Below, one piece after another: positions 24,600 to 32,811 of a stretch of 64,000 nucleotides of DNA. Position numbers and translations under genes: made by a program. Every line of letters begins with the position of its first letter. Position 1 is the stretch's first letter. Source of the stretch: Planctomycetota bacterium (lineage in GTDB: Bacteria; Planctomycetota; Phycisphaerae; WQYP01); the NCBI GenBank assembly GCA_021819825.1, contig JAKAEZ010000012.1, positions 1 to 64,000 of the forward strand, read 5' to 3'. The notes beneath the pieces are model-generated. The model was not told the origin of the DNA, searched no databases, and was given only the letters and a program-made list of their open reading frames with translations.

Positions 24600-25901
24600 C
24601 TATCCCGTCGGCTTTTCACTACGCCGGGGCCGGGCGGGCCGCGCGGCAGAATTCATTTCTGGCATTTCATCCTGATTTTCATAATTGAGCCATATTTGCA
24701 TCCCCTGGTATATTATTTCAATGCCCATCGTTCGCCCCATGGGGATATAAAGCCCGGCATCCGCGGGTCGGTATTTATGATAAGTCACCAGGGCCGCAAC
24801 TTCCTCAACGGGAAAAGTTTCCTTTACAAGGTATCCCGCCACGCCCAGATCGCACAGTTGCACCCACGTGGACAGATGCCGATTAACTTCCGATTTCTGA
24901 ACCTCCGGGAAAGCCAGAATCCATCCCGGGCCGGCCACAAACGCAGCAATCCAGTTTTTGGTTTTACCCGGCTGCAAAATTAAATATTTCCATTCGTCCA
25001 TGTTATGAACTTGCGTCAGTTTTCCCTCGTTCAGCTTATCAGCGAGATCCAGTTTGCGTTTGTACTCCGCCGCCAGGCGAAAATCCATGCGTGACGCCGC
25101 CTGGCGGATTTGGGCTTCCTGTTGTTCAAACCATTGGTTTCGCGCGTCCGGGGAATCCGCAAGAAAATGGCCGGCGGCGGCTATTTGGCCCTGATATTCC
25201 GTCAAGGAAGTTGTGCCATCACAGGGAGCGTGGCATTTGCCAAGTTCTTTGTAGGCACACGGCGTCCCATGCGGAGCCTGCCGGAGTATGTCGTAATACC
25301 GGCATAGATCAAATAAATCTTCCATGGATTCCATCAGTTCCCGTGCCCCGCGCCGCGAAAGCAACGGTCCCACACACATTGCCGGTGCGTCGCAAAGCTC
25401 GGCGGAAATTTGAAACTGCGGAAAATCCACCGTCGGATTCAATGTGACAAACCAGGCGGGTTTCCAAGCCAGCATGGCGGCATAGCGTGTCGGGAATAAC
25501 GATCGAACAGTGCGGTAGTACCACCAGCTTGCGGCAAATGCGCTACCGACACATCGATAGCGCACGGTTTCGACAAATTCCGCGTAATTTAAGCGATTCC
25601 TTTTTGACTCCGCTTCACCGGCGATGCGATTTTGGAGTGCTTTGCGTAAATTCGCCGTGGTAGCCGCAATAATAGGAACTCCCTGCGGAGATAAACACGC
25701 ATAGACGGCGGGTTTTGCGGGAATTGCGGCAAAGCCGTCCGGCGTAGATTTCTCCCGCGACATACGTGGCTCTTCGGACGGATGTCCATCCAGGGCTGCG
25801 GAAACGTCATCGGGTGTCGCGCCAGGCGCATTGTTCACCAGGTCGGCAATGCAGGCAACCTCCGGCAGAAGATCAGAGATTGTTTCCACCATGTCGGGCA
25901 T
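24600..25901 (-). CDS. UvrC-like protein with degenerate GIY-YIG domain
   Basis: The 433-aa product has the order of the N-terminal half of UvrC: a GIY-YIG-like segment (about residues 60-110, AVYACLSPQGVPIIAATTANLRKAL), the Cys cluster CAYKELGKCHAPCDG (UvrC has CLYYQIGRCLAPC) and a UVR motif (MDFRLAAEYKRKLDLADKL). In the GIY-YIG domain the YIG motif reads IIAAT and the catalytic Arg region is altered. The C-terminal RNase H-like nuclease and helix-hairpin-helix domains of UvrC are missing; instead there are about 120 unrelated residues. It is therefore neither a full UvrC nor a typical Cho. It follows a FabZ gene on the same strand. Confidence 0.7.
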   Translation of the reverse strand: MPDMVETISDLLPEVACIADLVNNAPGATPDDVSAALDGHPSEEPRMSREKSTPDGFAAIPAKPAVYACLSPQGVPIIAATTANLRKALQNRIAGEAESKRNRLNYAEFVETVRYRCVGSAFAASWWYYRTVRSLFPTRYAAMLAWKPAWFVTLNPTVDFPQFQISAELCDAPAMCVGPLLSRRGARELMESMEDLFDLCRYYDILRQAPHGTPCAYKELGKCHAPCDGTTSLTEYQGQIAAAGHFLADSPDARNQWFEQQEAQIRQAASRMDFRLAAEYKRKLDLADKLNEGKLTQVHNMDEWKYLILQPGKTKNWIAAFVAGPGWILAFPEVQKSEVNRHLSTWVQLCDLGVAGYLVKETFPVEEVAALVTYHKYRPADAGLYIPMGRTMGIEIIYQGMQIWLNYENQDEMPEMNSAARPARPRRSEKPTG

Positions 25902-25933
25902 TGATACGCTCTAAAACGCTTGCACAGGATATT

Positions 25934-26407
25934 TCACACCGGCATGCCGGTAATCACGGCTTCAAAAACCAGGGTACCGTTACAGATGCCCTGACAGTTC
26001 GCGATGATCCGGCGGCGTGAAATATCCGCCGCCTGAGCAATCAAATACAGCGAACTCGGCGGCACGACCGTTCCACGGAAGCGCACAGTATCCGCCTTGG
26101 CAAAGCCCATGAATTCAATTTCAGGGATGGTTTTTCGGGCCATAAAAGAACACAGCTGAGCCGCCGCTTCCACCATTAAAACGCCGGGCATTAGGGGGCG
26201 TCCGGGGATGTGGCCGCGCGCCCAAAACTCATTTTCCTGAAGATGCTTAACACCAATGACAGTGGTAGCGGCGTAATCGATATGAATAATCGCGGAGAGC
26301 TGCTCCATTTCAAAGCGCTGTGGGTTAATTTTACGAATCTCTTCCAGAGAGAATTCTTCTTTATGCAAATCAAGTTGGCTTAAATCATAGAGTATTGATG
26401 GAGCCAT
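25934..26407 (-). CDS. FabZ-like 3-hydroxyacyl-ACP dehydratase
   Basis: The 157-aa protein has the FabZ active-site signature FWARGHIPGRPLMPGVLMVEAAAQL with His and the later Glu as catalytic pair. The N-terminal part (ILYDLSQLDLHK) is longer than in E. coli FabZ. Dehydration of 3-hydroxyacyl-ACP in fatty acid or lipid A synthesis is likely. AGGAAA lies 10 bases before ATG 26407. It is the first gene of a run with the UvrC-like gene and thiO, and the cobalamin riboswitch upstream points the other way. Confidence 0.88.
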   Translation of the reverse strand: MAPSILYDLSQLDLHKEEFSLEEIRKINPQRFEMEQLSAIIHIDYAATTVIGVKHLQENEFWARGHIPGRPLMPGVLMVEAAAQLCSFMARKTIPEIEFMGFAKADTVRFRGTVVPPSSLYLIAQAADISRRRIIANCQGICNGTLVFEAVITGMPV

Positions 26408-26645
26408 GAGAGTACAATTTCCTTTCTTATCGCAATCGCCGAGTCACTGCACCGATCCTTAGATGGAATTTTCCACGTCGCAATCCCAAACCGTACCGGC
26501 GCAATGCGACCACAACCCGCACGCTGCTTTTCCCAACTCATGCGATCAGGCCGCAAGTACAGAACGAATGTTATAGACGTGACCGGCGTTGGCAGCAAGC
26601 TCACAGCATCGTTGCAAAGAATTTAGAAATTGTTACAGTAGTCAT
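26408..26645. other. Intergenic region between FabZ and the riboswitch
   Basis: The region separates the minus-strand FabZ gene from the plus-strand riboswitch and should contain both promoters. I see no gene in it. Confidence 0.4.
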
Positions 26646-26861
26646 CAACAGGTGTTCGCCGGTGTAGGTGAATGAAAAGGGAAGGCGGTTAAATTCCGCC
26701 GCGGACGCGCCGCTGTATAGGGCAGTTATCGCGTCAGGTCACTGGAAATGGTTCAACCGGCTCTCGCCGGGAAAAGCGGTAAAATCATGACACCGCGTGA
26801 GCCAATCAATCCGGGAAGACACTGACGCCACCACGCCCTGAGCCAGAAGACCTGCCTGTTG
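26646..26861 (+). ncRNA. Cobalamin (adenosylcobalamin) riboswitch
   Basis: The P1 stem is CAACAGG (26646-26652) with CCTGTTG (26855-26861). Inside are the conserved core GGGAAGGCGG..TTCCGCCGCGG and CGCCGCTGT (about 26679-26715), which matches the GGGAA...CCGCCACTGT signature of B12 aptamers, and a B12 box AGCCAGAAGACCTGCC (26841-26856) directly before P1. Together these define a complete aptamer. It reads towards the PEP-CTERM and pseudopilin genes, with 261 bases of leader between it and their start codon. Confidence 0.92.
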
Positions 26862-27081
26862 AGTATATGCCGGTCCTCGCGAGATGGGACATTGGGCGTT
26901 GTATGTGCTGTATTGAATTGCTGATTTTGGATGATTGCTGACGCGCCCGCGTCGGCACGGTAATTCGCCGCTGCGTACGAGCGGATGAATTTCCACAATT
27001 TCCAGAACCGCCGATTCCAATTCTCAACATCCGACATTTCCAAAGTCCCGTGGGACCCGACATCGCTATGTTCCACAACCG

Positions 27082-27118
27082 GCTTTGCGGTCCGCGCCGC
27101 AAAGCGACAGGGAGTTTA
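27082..27118 (+). promoter_or_regulatory. Hairpin beside the PEP-CTERM ribosome binding site
   Basis: A perfect 9-bp stem, GCTTTGCGG (27082-27090) and CCGCAAAGC (27097-27105), lies 5 bases before the AGGGAG site (27109-27114) of the gene at 27123. It could be part of the riboswitch expression platform that hides or exposes the ribosome binding site, though no pairing partner in the aptamer was identified. Confidence 0.5.
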
Positions 27119-27122
27119 TTCC

Positions 27123-28121
27123 ATGAAGCGTTTTATTTTCACAACAGGGGTTCTATTGTCTGCGGGGGTTGGCCTGTTAAACTCCCAAATAATCCACGCA
27201 AGTGCGGTTCCGGATACCGCATCGTCGATATTCAATTACAATTCCGGCAATTTAAGTGGCTCATTGCCCAACGACTTTACAAGTTCTTCCAATAATGACA
27301 CGAACACCGCTGATGCAACTGGCGCGTTGGGAGCGCTGACCACAACCTCCGGCGGCTACGGTTACAACGTTTTTGCCAGCCAGTATAACGCGAGTCAACT
27401 CGCGTTCGTCGGCGGCGGCGGCACGATCAGCCTTGTACTTAAGACGCCGGTTGCCGGTAACGGGTATCTTGGCATTTTTACCAGCGCGGCATTTAATTTA
27501 GGCAATCCATCGGCAGGCGGCGCGCAACCGCAAGCCGGCCCCTACACCGCTGGAACATCGCCTTCGATATCCGAATATTCTGCGCTTTCCCAAGCCAACA
27601 TCTCCGTCGGATATCAACCGACCGGTGGGAATACAGTTCCCGCGCTAACCAGTCTGGCGGGCGGTGCCACAATTTCACTGGATGTCCCATCTAACTACTA
27701 CACGGACACCCCCTTGTCCGTGGCATCCGCCGGCGGCTATGTAATTGTCGGCAATGGAACGACTATCGCCAACCAGTCCATTCCATATTATTTCGCTCCC
27801 AGCAATGCCGAAATGGCCGCCGGCGAATTCGACTCGTTGCACCCGCTGGCCAATGAGGACTCGACGGCGATTGAAAAGAGTTTCAACGGCGGAGCCGGCG
27901 GAACATGGATTCCCTTGGACGGCAGCTCCTCCACCCTTGTAAATTTTATTCAGTTCTCAGTTCCGTCCGGCGACGCTTTGATTCTTGATTCGGTCTCGGC
28001 CGTGTCAGTTGTACCGGAACCTACCCCACTGATGATATTTATTTTCGGGGTCGCGATGTTGCCGCTAGTGCGCCGTCGCCGTTTTAACCGCGTGTCCATG
28101 CCGACGGAGGATACCCGATGA
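27123..28121 (+). CDS. PEP-CTERM surface protein behind a cobalamin riboswitch
   Basis: The 332-aa product has a signal peptide ([16 protein letters not shown]), a Ser/Asn/Gly-rich body of beta-sandwich character ([20 protein letters not shown]...) and a PEP-CTERM tail: VVPEPTP, a hydrophobic segment ([13 protein letters not shown]) and RRRRFNR, followed by a 10-residue extension unusual for the class. ATG 27123 has AGGGAG 8 bases upstream; the frame opens at 26985. The stop overlaps the start of the pseudopilin gene (ATGA). The upstream riboswitch implies that expression drops when cobalamin is abundant, suggesting a role in cobalamin-related uptake or surface attachment (inference). Confidence 0.85.
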   Translation: MKRFIFTTGVLLSAGVGLLNSQIIHASAVPDTASSIFNYNSGNLSGSLPNDFTSSSNNDTNTADATGALGALTTTSGGYGYNVFASQYNASQLAFVGGGGTISLVLKTPVAGNGYLGIFTSAAFNLGNPSAGGAQPQAGPYTAGTSPSISEYSALSQANISVGYQPTGGNTVPALTSLAGGATISLDVPSNYYTDTPLSVASAGGYVIVGNGTTIANQSIPYYFAPSNAEMAAGEFDSLHPLANEDSTAIEKSFNGGAGGTWIPLDGSSSTLVNFIQFSVPSGDALILDSVSAVSVVPEPTPLMIFIFGVAMLPLVRRRRFNRVSMPTEDTR

Positions 28122-28864
28122 AGCGCAAGGGCTTTTCTCTGCTGGAACTGCTGGTAGTCACGGCCATCATCGCGGTACTGATTGCTGTATTGTTGCCCGC
28201 TCTGGCGATGGCCCAGCAAGCCGCGCAAAGCACGGTTTGCCTGAACAATCTCCGCCAGCTTGGCCTCATGGCCGACGTATACACCTCGGAGAATAAAGGC
28301 TATTACCCACCGGCTTATTACGGTAGCGGCAATGTGTTGAACTGGGCGTTTAATGTTCAGAACGGCAAGTATGCACCGGGGATTTTATGGATGGGCCAGA
28401 CCACCAATCTGGAGGTCATGGTCTGCCCGGCGGTAAGTCAAACTCCCGCAGCCGGCCAGATTTGCCTGGGATACAACTACAATACCAGTTACATCGGCCA
28501 CGGGGCCTTGGAAGATCCCGGTGGAAAGATGATGCCGCCGGCAGCGGTTACGGCAGTGTCTACCCCGGCTTTGTGCGCTTTATTTGGCGATGGTGGATAC
28601 TACAATGGAATCAACTATTTTATGCGTTCACCCGTGCGATTGAACCCGGTTCCACCGGGTGCCGATTTCGTCAGCGACGCCGAGCGTGCCGCGGGCACAC
28701 AGGCATTTCGGCATCTTGGAGGGACCAATGTTGTCTACTGCGACGGCCATGCCGCGACGCAATTCCATCGGTTTACCGTGACCCAGCCCACCGCTGTTCC
28801 CGTAGGTGCCGGCACGGGATTTTTGTCCGCCGATAATTCGGCGTATCAAACCAATCCGCCATGA
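28118..28864 (+). CDS. Pseudopilin-like protein with H-X9-DG motif
   Basis: The 248-aa product starts [21 protein letters not shown], a prepilin peptidase site (KG|FSLLE, Glu at +5) with a hydrophobic helix. It is followed by [25 protein letters not shown] and ends with the H-X9-DG motif ([13 protein letters not shown]) typical of planctomycete DUF1559-related pseudopilins. Four bases overlap the PEP-CTERM gene, so the pair is probably translated together under the same riboswitch. Function of this family is not known; assembly into a pseudopilus or surface anchoring is an inference. Confidence 0.88.
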   Translation: MKRKGFSLLELLVVTAIIAVLIAVLLPALAMAQQAAQSTVCLNNLRQLGLMADVYTSENKGYYPPAYYGSGNVLNWAFNVQNGKYAPGILWMGQTTNLEVMVCPAVSQTPAAGQICLGYNYNTSYIGHGALEDPGGKMMPPAAVTAVSTPALCALFGDGGYYNGINYFMRSPVRLNPVPPGADFVSDAERAAGTQAFRHLGGTNVVYCDGHAATQFHRFTVTQPTAVPVGAGTGFLSADNSAYQTNPP

Positions 28865-28921
28865 CCGGCACCGGCGCGTTGCGCTTTCTTTTTTTCCAGT
28901 CATGCGGTATGGATATTAATT

Positions 28922-29362
28922 ATGGTTGAACGGCTGGTAATAAAGGTAAAGCATTGGCTTGATCCCGTCGCACAGGAGCGGCTGGAAGACATGGGCTTTT
29001 TTCGTGAAGGTCCCAGAAACAGCTCGTGGACGTGCTATTGTGATGCGTCTGACGTGCAGCATATATCGCATTGGCTCAAACAGAGACATGTGAGCTTTGA
29101 AATTAGACCGGCGGATGGTGTGGGGGAATTGACAAAATATCCACGCCTCAGTGATTTACTGGTGGATAAAAGCGGCGGCGGCCCCACGCACTGTGCGCTG
29201 TGCGGAGCGCATAATGTATTTTGCCGACAATGGGTGCAGGGAGATGATGCCGATAACATTGATTATCCTTCTCCGATTCGCTTTTATATGTGCGGCAAAT
29301 GCGTTCGTACACGTATGCAGCCGCACCCGCGCTTATATGCTCCGGCCGATGACAGGCTTTAA
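28922..29362 (+). CDS. Hypothetical protein with two Cys pairs (zinc ribbon-like)
   Basis: The 146-aa protein is not recognised. It has a CALC pair in THCALCGAHNVFC and a second pair CGKC in FYMCGKCVR about 40 residues later, the layout of a zinc ribbon. The N-terminal 70 residues look like a small alpha/beta domain (VIKVKHWLDPVAQERLEDMGF). No signal peptide. It lies 57 bases after the pseudopilin gene on the same strand and could belong to the riboswitch transcript, but no overlap or good ribosome binding site links them. Confidence 0.5.
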   Translation: MVERLVIKVKHWLDPVAQERLEDMGFFREGPRNSSWTCYCDASDVQHISHWLKQRHVSFEIRPADGVGELTKYPRLSDLLVDKSGGGPTHCALCGAHNVFCRQWVQGDDADNIDYPSPIRFYMCGKCVRTRMQPHPRLYAPADDRL

Positions 29363-29455
29363 TCGGACCGTCTGGACGCGTCTAGCGTCGCATAACTAAA
29401 TTTTTAAAAAAATTATTGCGCCCTGGTTCGGGCGTTTGTCCGATAGTAACTCGTG

Positions 29456-30190
29456 ATGAATACGCAGACTCAAACAATTTGTGATTCGAAAGTGTTGCTG
29501 ATGTTCGCGGCCTTAAAACCCGAAACAGAAGCTGTGCAATCCGCAGTAGACCGCTGGACGCATGATTGCCCGTCCGTAGCGCGGTCCAATTCTTATGACA
29601 CAATTAAGGTTGAGAGTATCGGAATGCGCGGCACACGCCTGCGCGAGGTCCTGCCCCGATATGCGCATCATCGCGTGGCCGGGGTTATTGTCGCCGGGGT
29701 AGCCGGGGCGTTGGCACCGGACTTGGCGATTGGAGATCTGGTTATTGATACAAGTTCCACCGACGCCGAGCGTGTGGCGGAATTCATGAACGCGATGTCC
29801 AGTCAGCGGCCCGTTCGCGTAGGCCCTATTTATACCGCCAAGGAATTGGTCGGCTCCGTGAGAGCCAAGAAACAACTTTACAAGGATACCAAAGCGATTG
29901 CTGTAGATATGGAGAATGCCTATACCCGGCAACTTGCGGACCGGCGAAAGGTACCATGGCTGGGGATCCGGGCGATCAGCGATACGGCCTTTGAAAATGT
30001 TTCTTCACAAGTAATACATTTTGTGGATGGCTCGGGGAGTGTTCGGCCATGGGACTTGACGTTAAGCTTGGCCAGAAAACCAATGCTTATTCCGCAGCTA
30101 ATTCGTCTGGGGCGAAACACGCAGTCCGCAACCAAGCACCTGTCCGACGCCATTGGAGCCATTATCCGCAGCGGCTGGCCATTCCAATAA
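29456..30190 (+). CDS. Nucleoside phosphorylase/nucleosidase superfamily protein
   Basis: The 244-aa product belongs to the PNP/UDP phosphorylase family as judged by VIVAGVAGALAPDLAIGDLVI, the substrate-binding AIAVDMENAY (Met-Glu contact to ribose) and IRAISDTA (Asp for the purine). Members include MTA/SAH nucleosidase, futalosine hydrolase and the hopanoid-associated HpnG. No choice between them is possible from sequence alone. GTG 29453 or ATG 29456 are both possible starts. It converges with the gene at 30196, leaving 5 bp between stops. Confidence 0.72.
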   Translation: MNTQTQTICDSKVLLMFAALKPETEAVQSAVDRWTHDCPSVARSNSYDTIKVESIGMRGTRLREVLPRYAHHRVAGVIVAGVAGALAPDLAIGDLVIDTSSTDAERVAEFMNAMSSQRPVRVGPIYTAKELVGSVRAKKQLYKDTKAIAVDMENAYTRQLADRRKVPWLGIRAISDTAFENVSSQVIHFVDGSGSVRPWDLTLSLARKPMLIPQLIRLGRNTQSATKHLSDAIGAIIRSGWPFQ

Positions 30191-30195
30191 AGATA

Positions 30196-32532
30196 TTACG
30201 GTGCGTGTTTAACGGCATACTCAATAACATTGGTTGCCAAAGCTATCGCTGAACGTGGCGTATAGCCGGATATTCCCCACGTTTTTACGCCCAGCAGACC
30301 GGATGTTACATCATCGGGTGAAAAGACCAGCACCCATCTTCCGGCGCGTTTAATGCCCAGAAACTCCGGTTTATTTTTAGCACCGTACACGTCCATGTAA
30401 TAGCGCCGATAGCGCACATGTTTAATATCCGTGCCGCCGGGCATCGTACCGCGATAAATTGAGCAGGTTTGCGGTAATTTACTTAGCACAGCTTTCGGAT
30501 ACAACTGCAGTGCCAATTTGGAAAACGAATCCGTAAATTGCTGGTGACCTCCTGCTGCGTCGCCAAATAACATGCCGCCCTGATTGAGATATTTCCGCAA
30601 TGCCGCAACCTGTGCGGGCGTAAAGGCAAATTTTCCTGTACCCGTCATATCTAGCAGGGGTAACTTACGGGCATTGAGTTTGGCGGCGGTAACGGTAGAA
30701 ATATTGATTTGTGTTTGGGCGTTGGCATGGGCTAATAACGCCATCCGAGGCCAAGCCCCCGGCTCCGGATTCCAATTACCGTTATATTTCAACCGCCCCA
30801 CTGCAATCGTCCGGGCCGGCGCGGCCGCGGTCGTCGGTACCACCGGTGAATGCAATCGGTCTGCGAGGTATCCCTTACCGGTGGCGTATAAATACAGATT
30901 CATCGGAAATTCCCAATATTTCTTTTGCGCAAAAGCTCTGCGTTCCCACACCGCTCCCATATCCTCCGGGCTAATCACCCACACATCCCGCACGCCATTG
31001 GATATCGCCAGCATGTTAAAATACATGTGATACCACGGCTGCATGGTCAACAGCATGCTTTTCGTCGTCAGACGATGAAATTCATATTTGTTATTCATAA
31101 CTTCCCGGCCATATTTCAGCATGGCCCGTTGAAATTTCAGCGAAGAGCCGTCACAGGAACAAAATACCATGCCACCGGCATTGATATAGGCCCGCAACTC
31201 GGCGATTTGTGGGGCGCTAAATTTAGGATCGTCATGCCCAGTGATGATCAGGATCGGACAATTAAGCCAATTGCTTACCGGCGAGTTGAAATTTACCACT
31301 TGCCAATTCAACGGCGTTTCAGTGCTCGTGCTGATCCAGGATGTGATATTGGCAACATCCCGCTGTCGCGTGTTCCATGGGCCATAGAAACTCTTGTTAT
31401 ATTGCAGCTTATTCATGAACACCGGATTTAAGCCGCGATCCAGAATCAATAACGCGTACGCTGTCGCGATAACCGAAGCAAAGCTGTTATTCGGAGCTGA
31501 AATTTTTGGATTCGGATTAAAGTACGTGACAAAATGAGGGGTCCACGAGCCATCAGAATGCTGCTTAGCCAGAAGCGTTTTTACATAATCATTGTACCAG
31601 TTATGGCCGCCAAAATATTGTAGGCCCGAGGCCAGACCCACGCGTTCATAACAGTACATGGCGTATTGGTCCGTTATGTTTGGATCAAAGTTCTTATTGA
31701 TCCAATTCAGGCCTGCCAGAACATTGCGATCCACAACGGGATGAATTCCAACATGTCGCGCCCCGACAAATTCATCACTGATCAGCAGGCTGGCCACACC
31801 GGCGGGAGTAAAGGTCATCATGCGGCCCGGCAGTTGGGCGGTAATAGAAGGAGTTTGTGCCTGACCAGCGTACCCCCAGGATCCATTGATGAATTGGCCG
31901 CGCCGCCAATGCGACGCCGCTTCAAGCCAATAACGGGCGGGAATTGGCAGCCCGGTGTGCGCTGCGGCCCACATTCCTAACACCCCATATTGTGTGTTCG
32001 AGTTATCGCACCAGTCCGCTTCTCCGGTGGGAAACCGTTTATCATAGGCTGGTGTACCCCAGGCATAGGCATATCCGCCGCCTTGGTGCATACTGCGAAA
32101 CAGGTAATTGGCATCCCAGCGTAGTACCGCATTGTAGGCCTCGCGCCGCGGCAATAGGGCGAGTGCATTAGCCTGGAACGATGCGGCGTAGGTTGTATTG
32201 TTGCGATGCGACACCAGAAACGCAATCGACTGTTTCATCGGAGATTTGAAAATATACAATCGTCCAAGTTTTAAACTCTGCTCAACATCCAGCAAAGACT
32301 CTACCACCAGCGCCGTTTCACCCAAATATTCCTGCGAACCGGAGCGTGCCCCTTGTTCCCAGAATGTTTTGGGATTGCGCTGCGAAAGCAGATAACTAAC
32401 ACCCCGTTTAATGGCCGAGATCACCTTGGAACTTGACACGGCACCCGCCGCTTGGTCCACGGGCAGCGGCGTACTTGCTGCGACAGATATTACAGCAAAC
32501 ACCCATGAAATTTTAAGTTTTGGGGAAAGCAT
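30196..32532 (-). CDS. DUF4159-type protein with prenyltransferase/squalene cyclase-like repeats
   Basis: The 778-aa product has a signal peptide (MLSPKLKISWVFAVISVAAS, then TPLPVDQAAGA). The N-terminal half consists of helical repeats of the terpenoid cyclase/prenyltransferase fold (AIKRGVSYLLSQRN, TQYGVLGMWAAAHTG, QHSDGSWTPHFVTYF). The C-terminal half has two segments like DUF4159 (ITGHDDPKFSAPQIAELRAYINAGGMVFCS and MTGTGKFAFTPAQVAALRKYLNQGGMLFGDAAGG), which resemble a glutamine amidotransferase-like fold. It is probably periplasmic. ATG 32532 follows AGGAG by 10 bases. Function unknown; related genes are common in planctomycetes. Confidence 0.75.
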   Translation of the reverse strand: MLSPKLKISWVFAVISVAASTPLPVDQAAGAVSSSKVISAIKRGVSYLLSQRNPKTFWEQGARSGSQEYLGETALVVESLLDVEQSLKLGRLYIFKSPMKQSIAFLVSHRNNTTYAASFQANALALLPRREAYNAVLRWDANYLFRSMHQGGGYAYAWGTPAYDKRFPTGEADWCDNSNTQYGVLGMWAAAHTGLPIPARYWLEAASHWRRGQFINGSWGYAGQAQTPSITAQLPGRMMTFTPAGVASLLISDEFVGARHVGIHPVVDRNVLAGLNWINKNFDPNITDQYAMYCYERVGLASGLQYFGGHNWYNDYVKTLLAKQHSDGSWTPHFVTYFNPNPKISAPNNSFASVIATAYALLILDRGLNPVFMNKLQYNKSFYGPWNTRQRDVANITSWISTSTETPLNWQVVNFNSPVSNWLNCPILIITGHDDPKFSAPQIAELRAYINAGGMVFCSCDGSSLKFQRAMLKYGREVMNNKYEFHRLTTKSMLLTMQPWYHMYFNMLAISNGVRDVWVISPEDMGAVWERRAFAQKKYWEFPMNLYLYATGKGYLADRLHSPVVPTTAAAPARTIAVGRLKYNGNWNPEPGAWPRMALLAHANAQTQINISTVTAAKLNARKLPLLDMTGTGKFAFTPAQVAALRKYLNQGGMLFGDAAGGHQQFTDSFSKLALQLYPKAVLSKLPQTCSIYRGTMPGGTDIKHVRYRRYYMDVYGAKNKPEFLGIKRAGRWVLVFSPDDVTSGLLGVKTWGISGYTPRSAIALATNVIEYAVKHAP

Positions 32533-32811
32533 ATCTTGGTAACTCCTGAATTTCCTCTGGCAGCGCCACCTTGGGCTTTCCGGCGGGAGATTACTGGTGT
32601 TCTGGCATGCGTCCAAACCAGGCTTCACATGCCTCACGAATTATAGCCGAAAAGTCCGAACTTTTGCCACAGGTTTGGAATCTCATGCCATTTTGCCATT
32701 TCGCCATATAGGGTATACTGTTGCGCCAATGGCACTACTGCTGGTGTGCAATGGCGTATTACGTCAACCATGCAGGATCGTGCGTTTGCAAGACACGGAG
32801 GTCCGGCTGCC

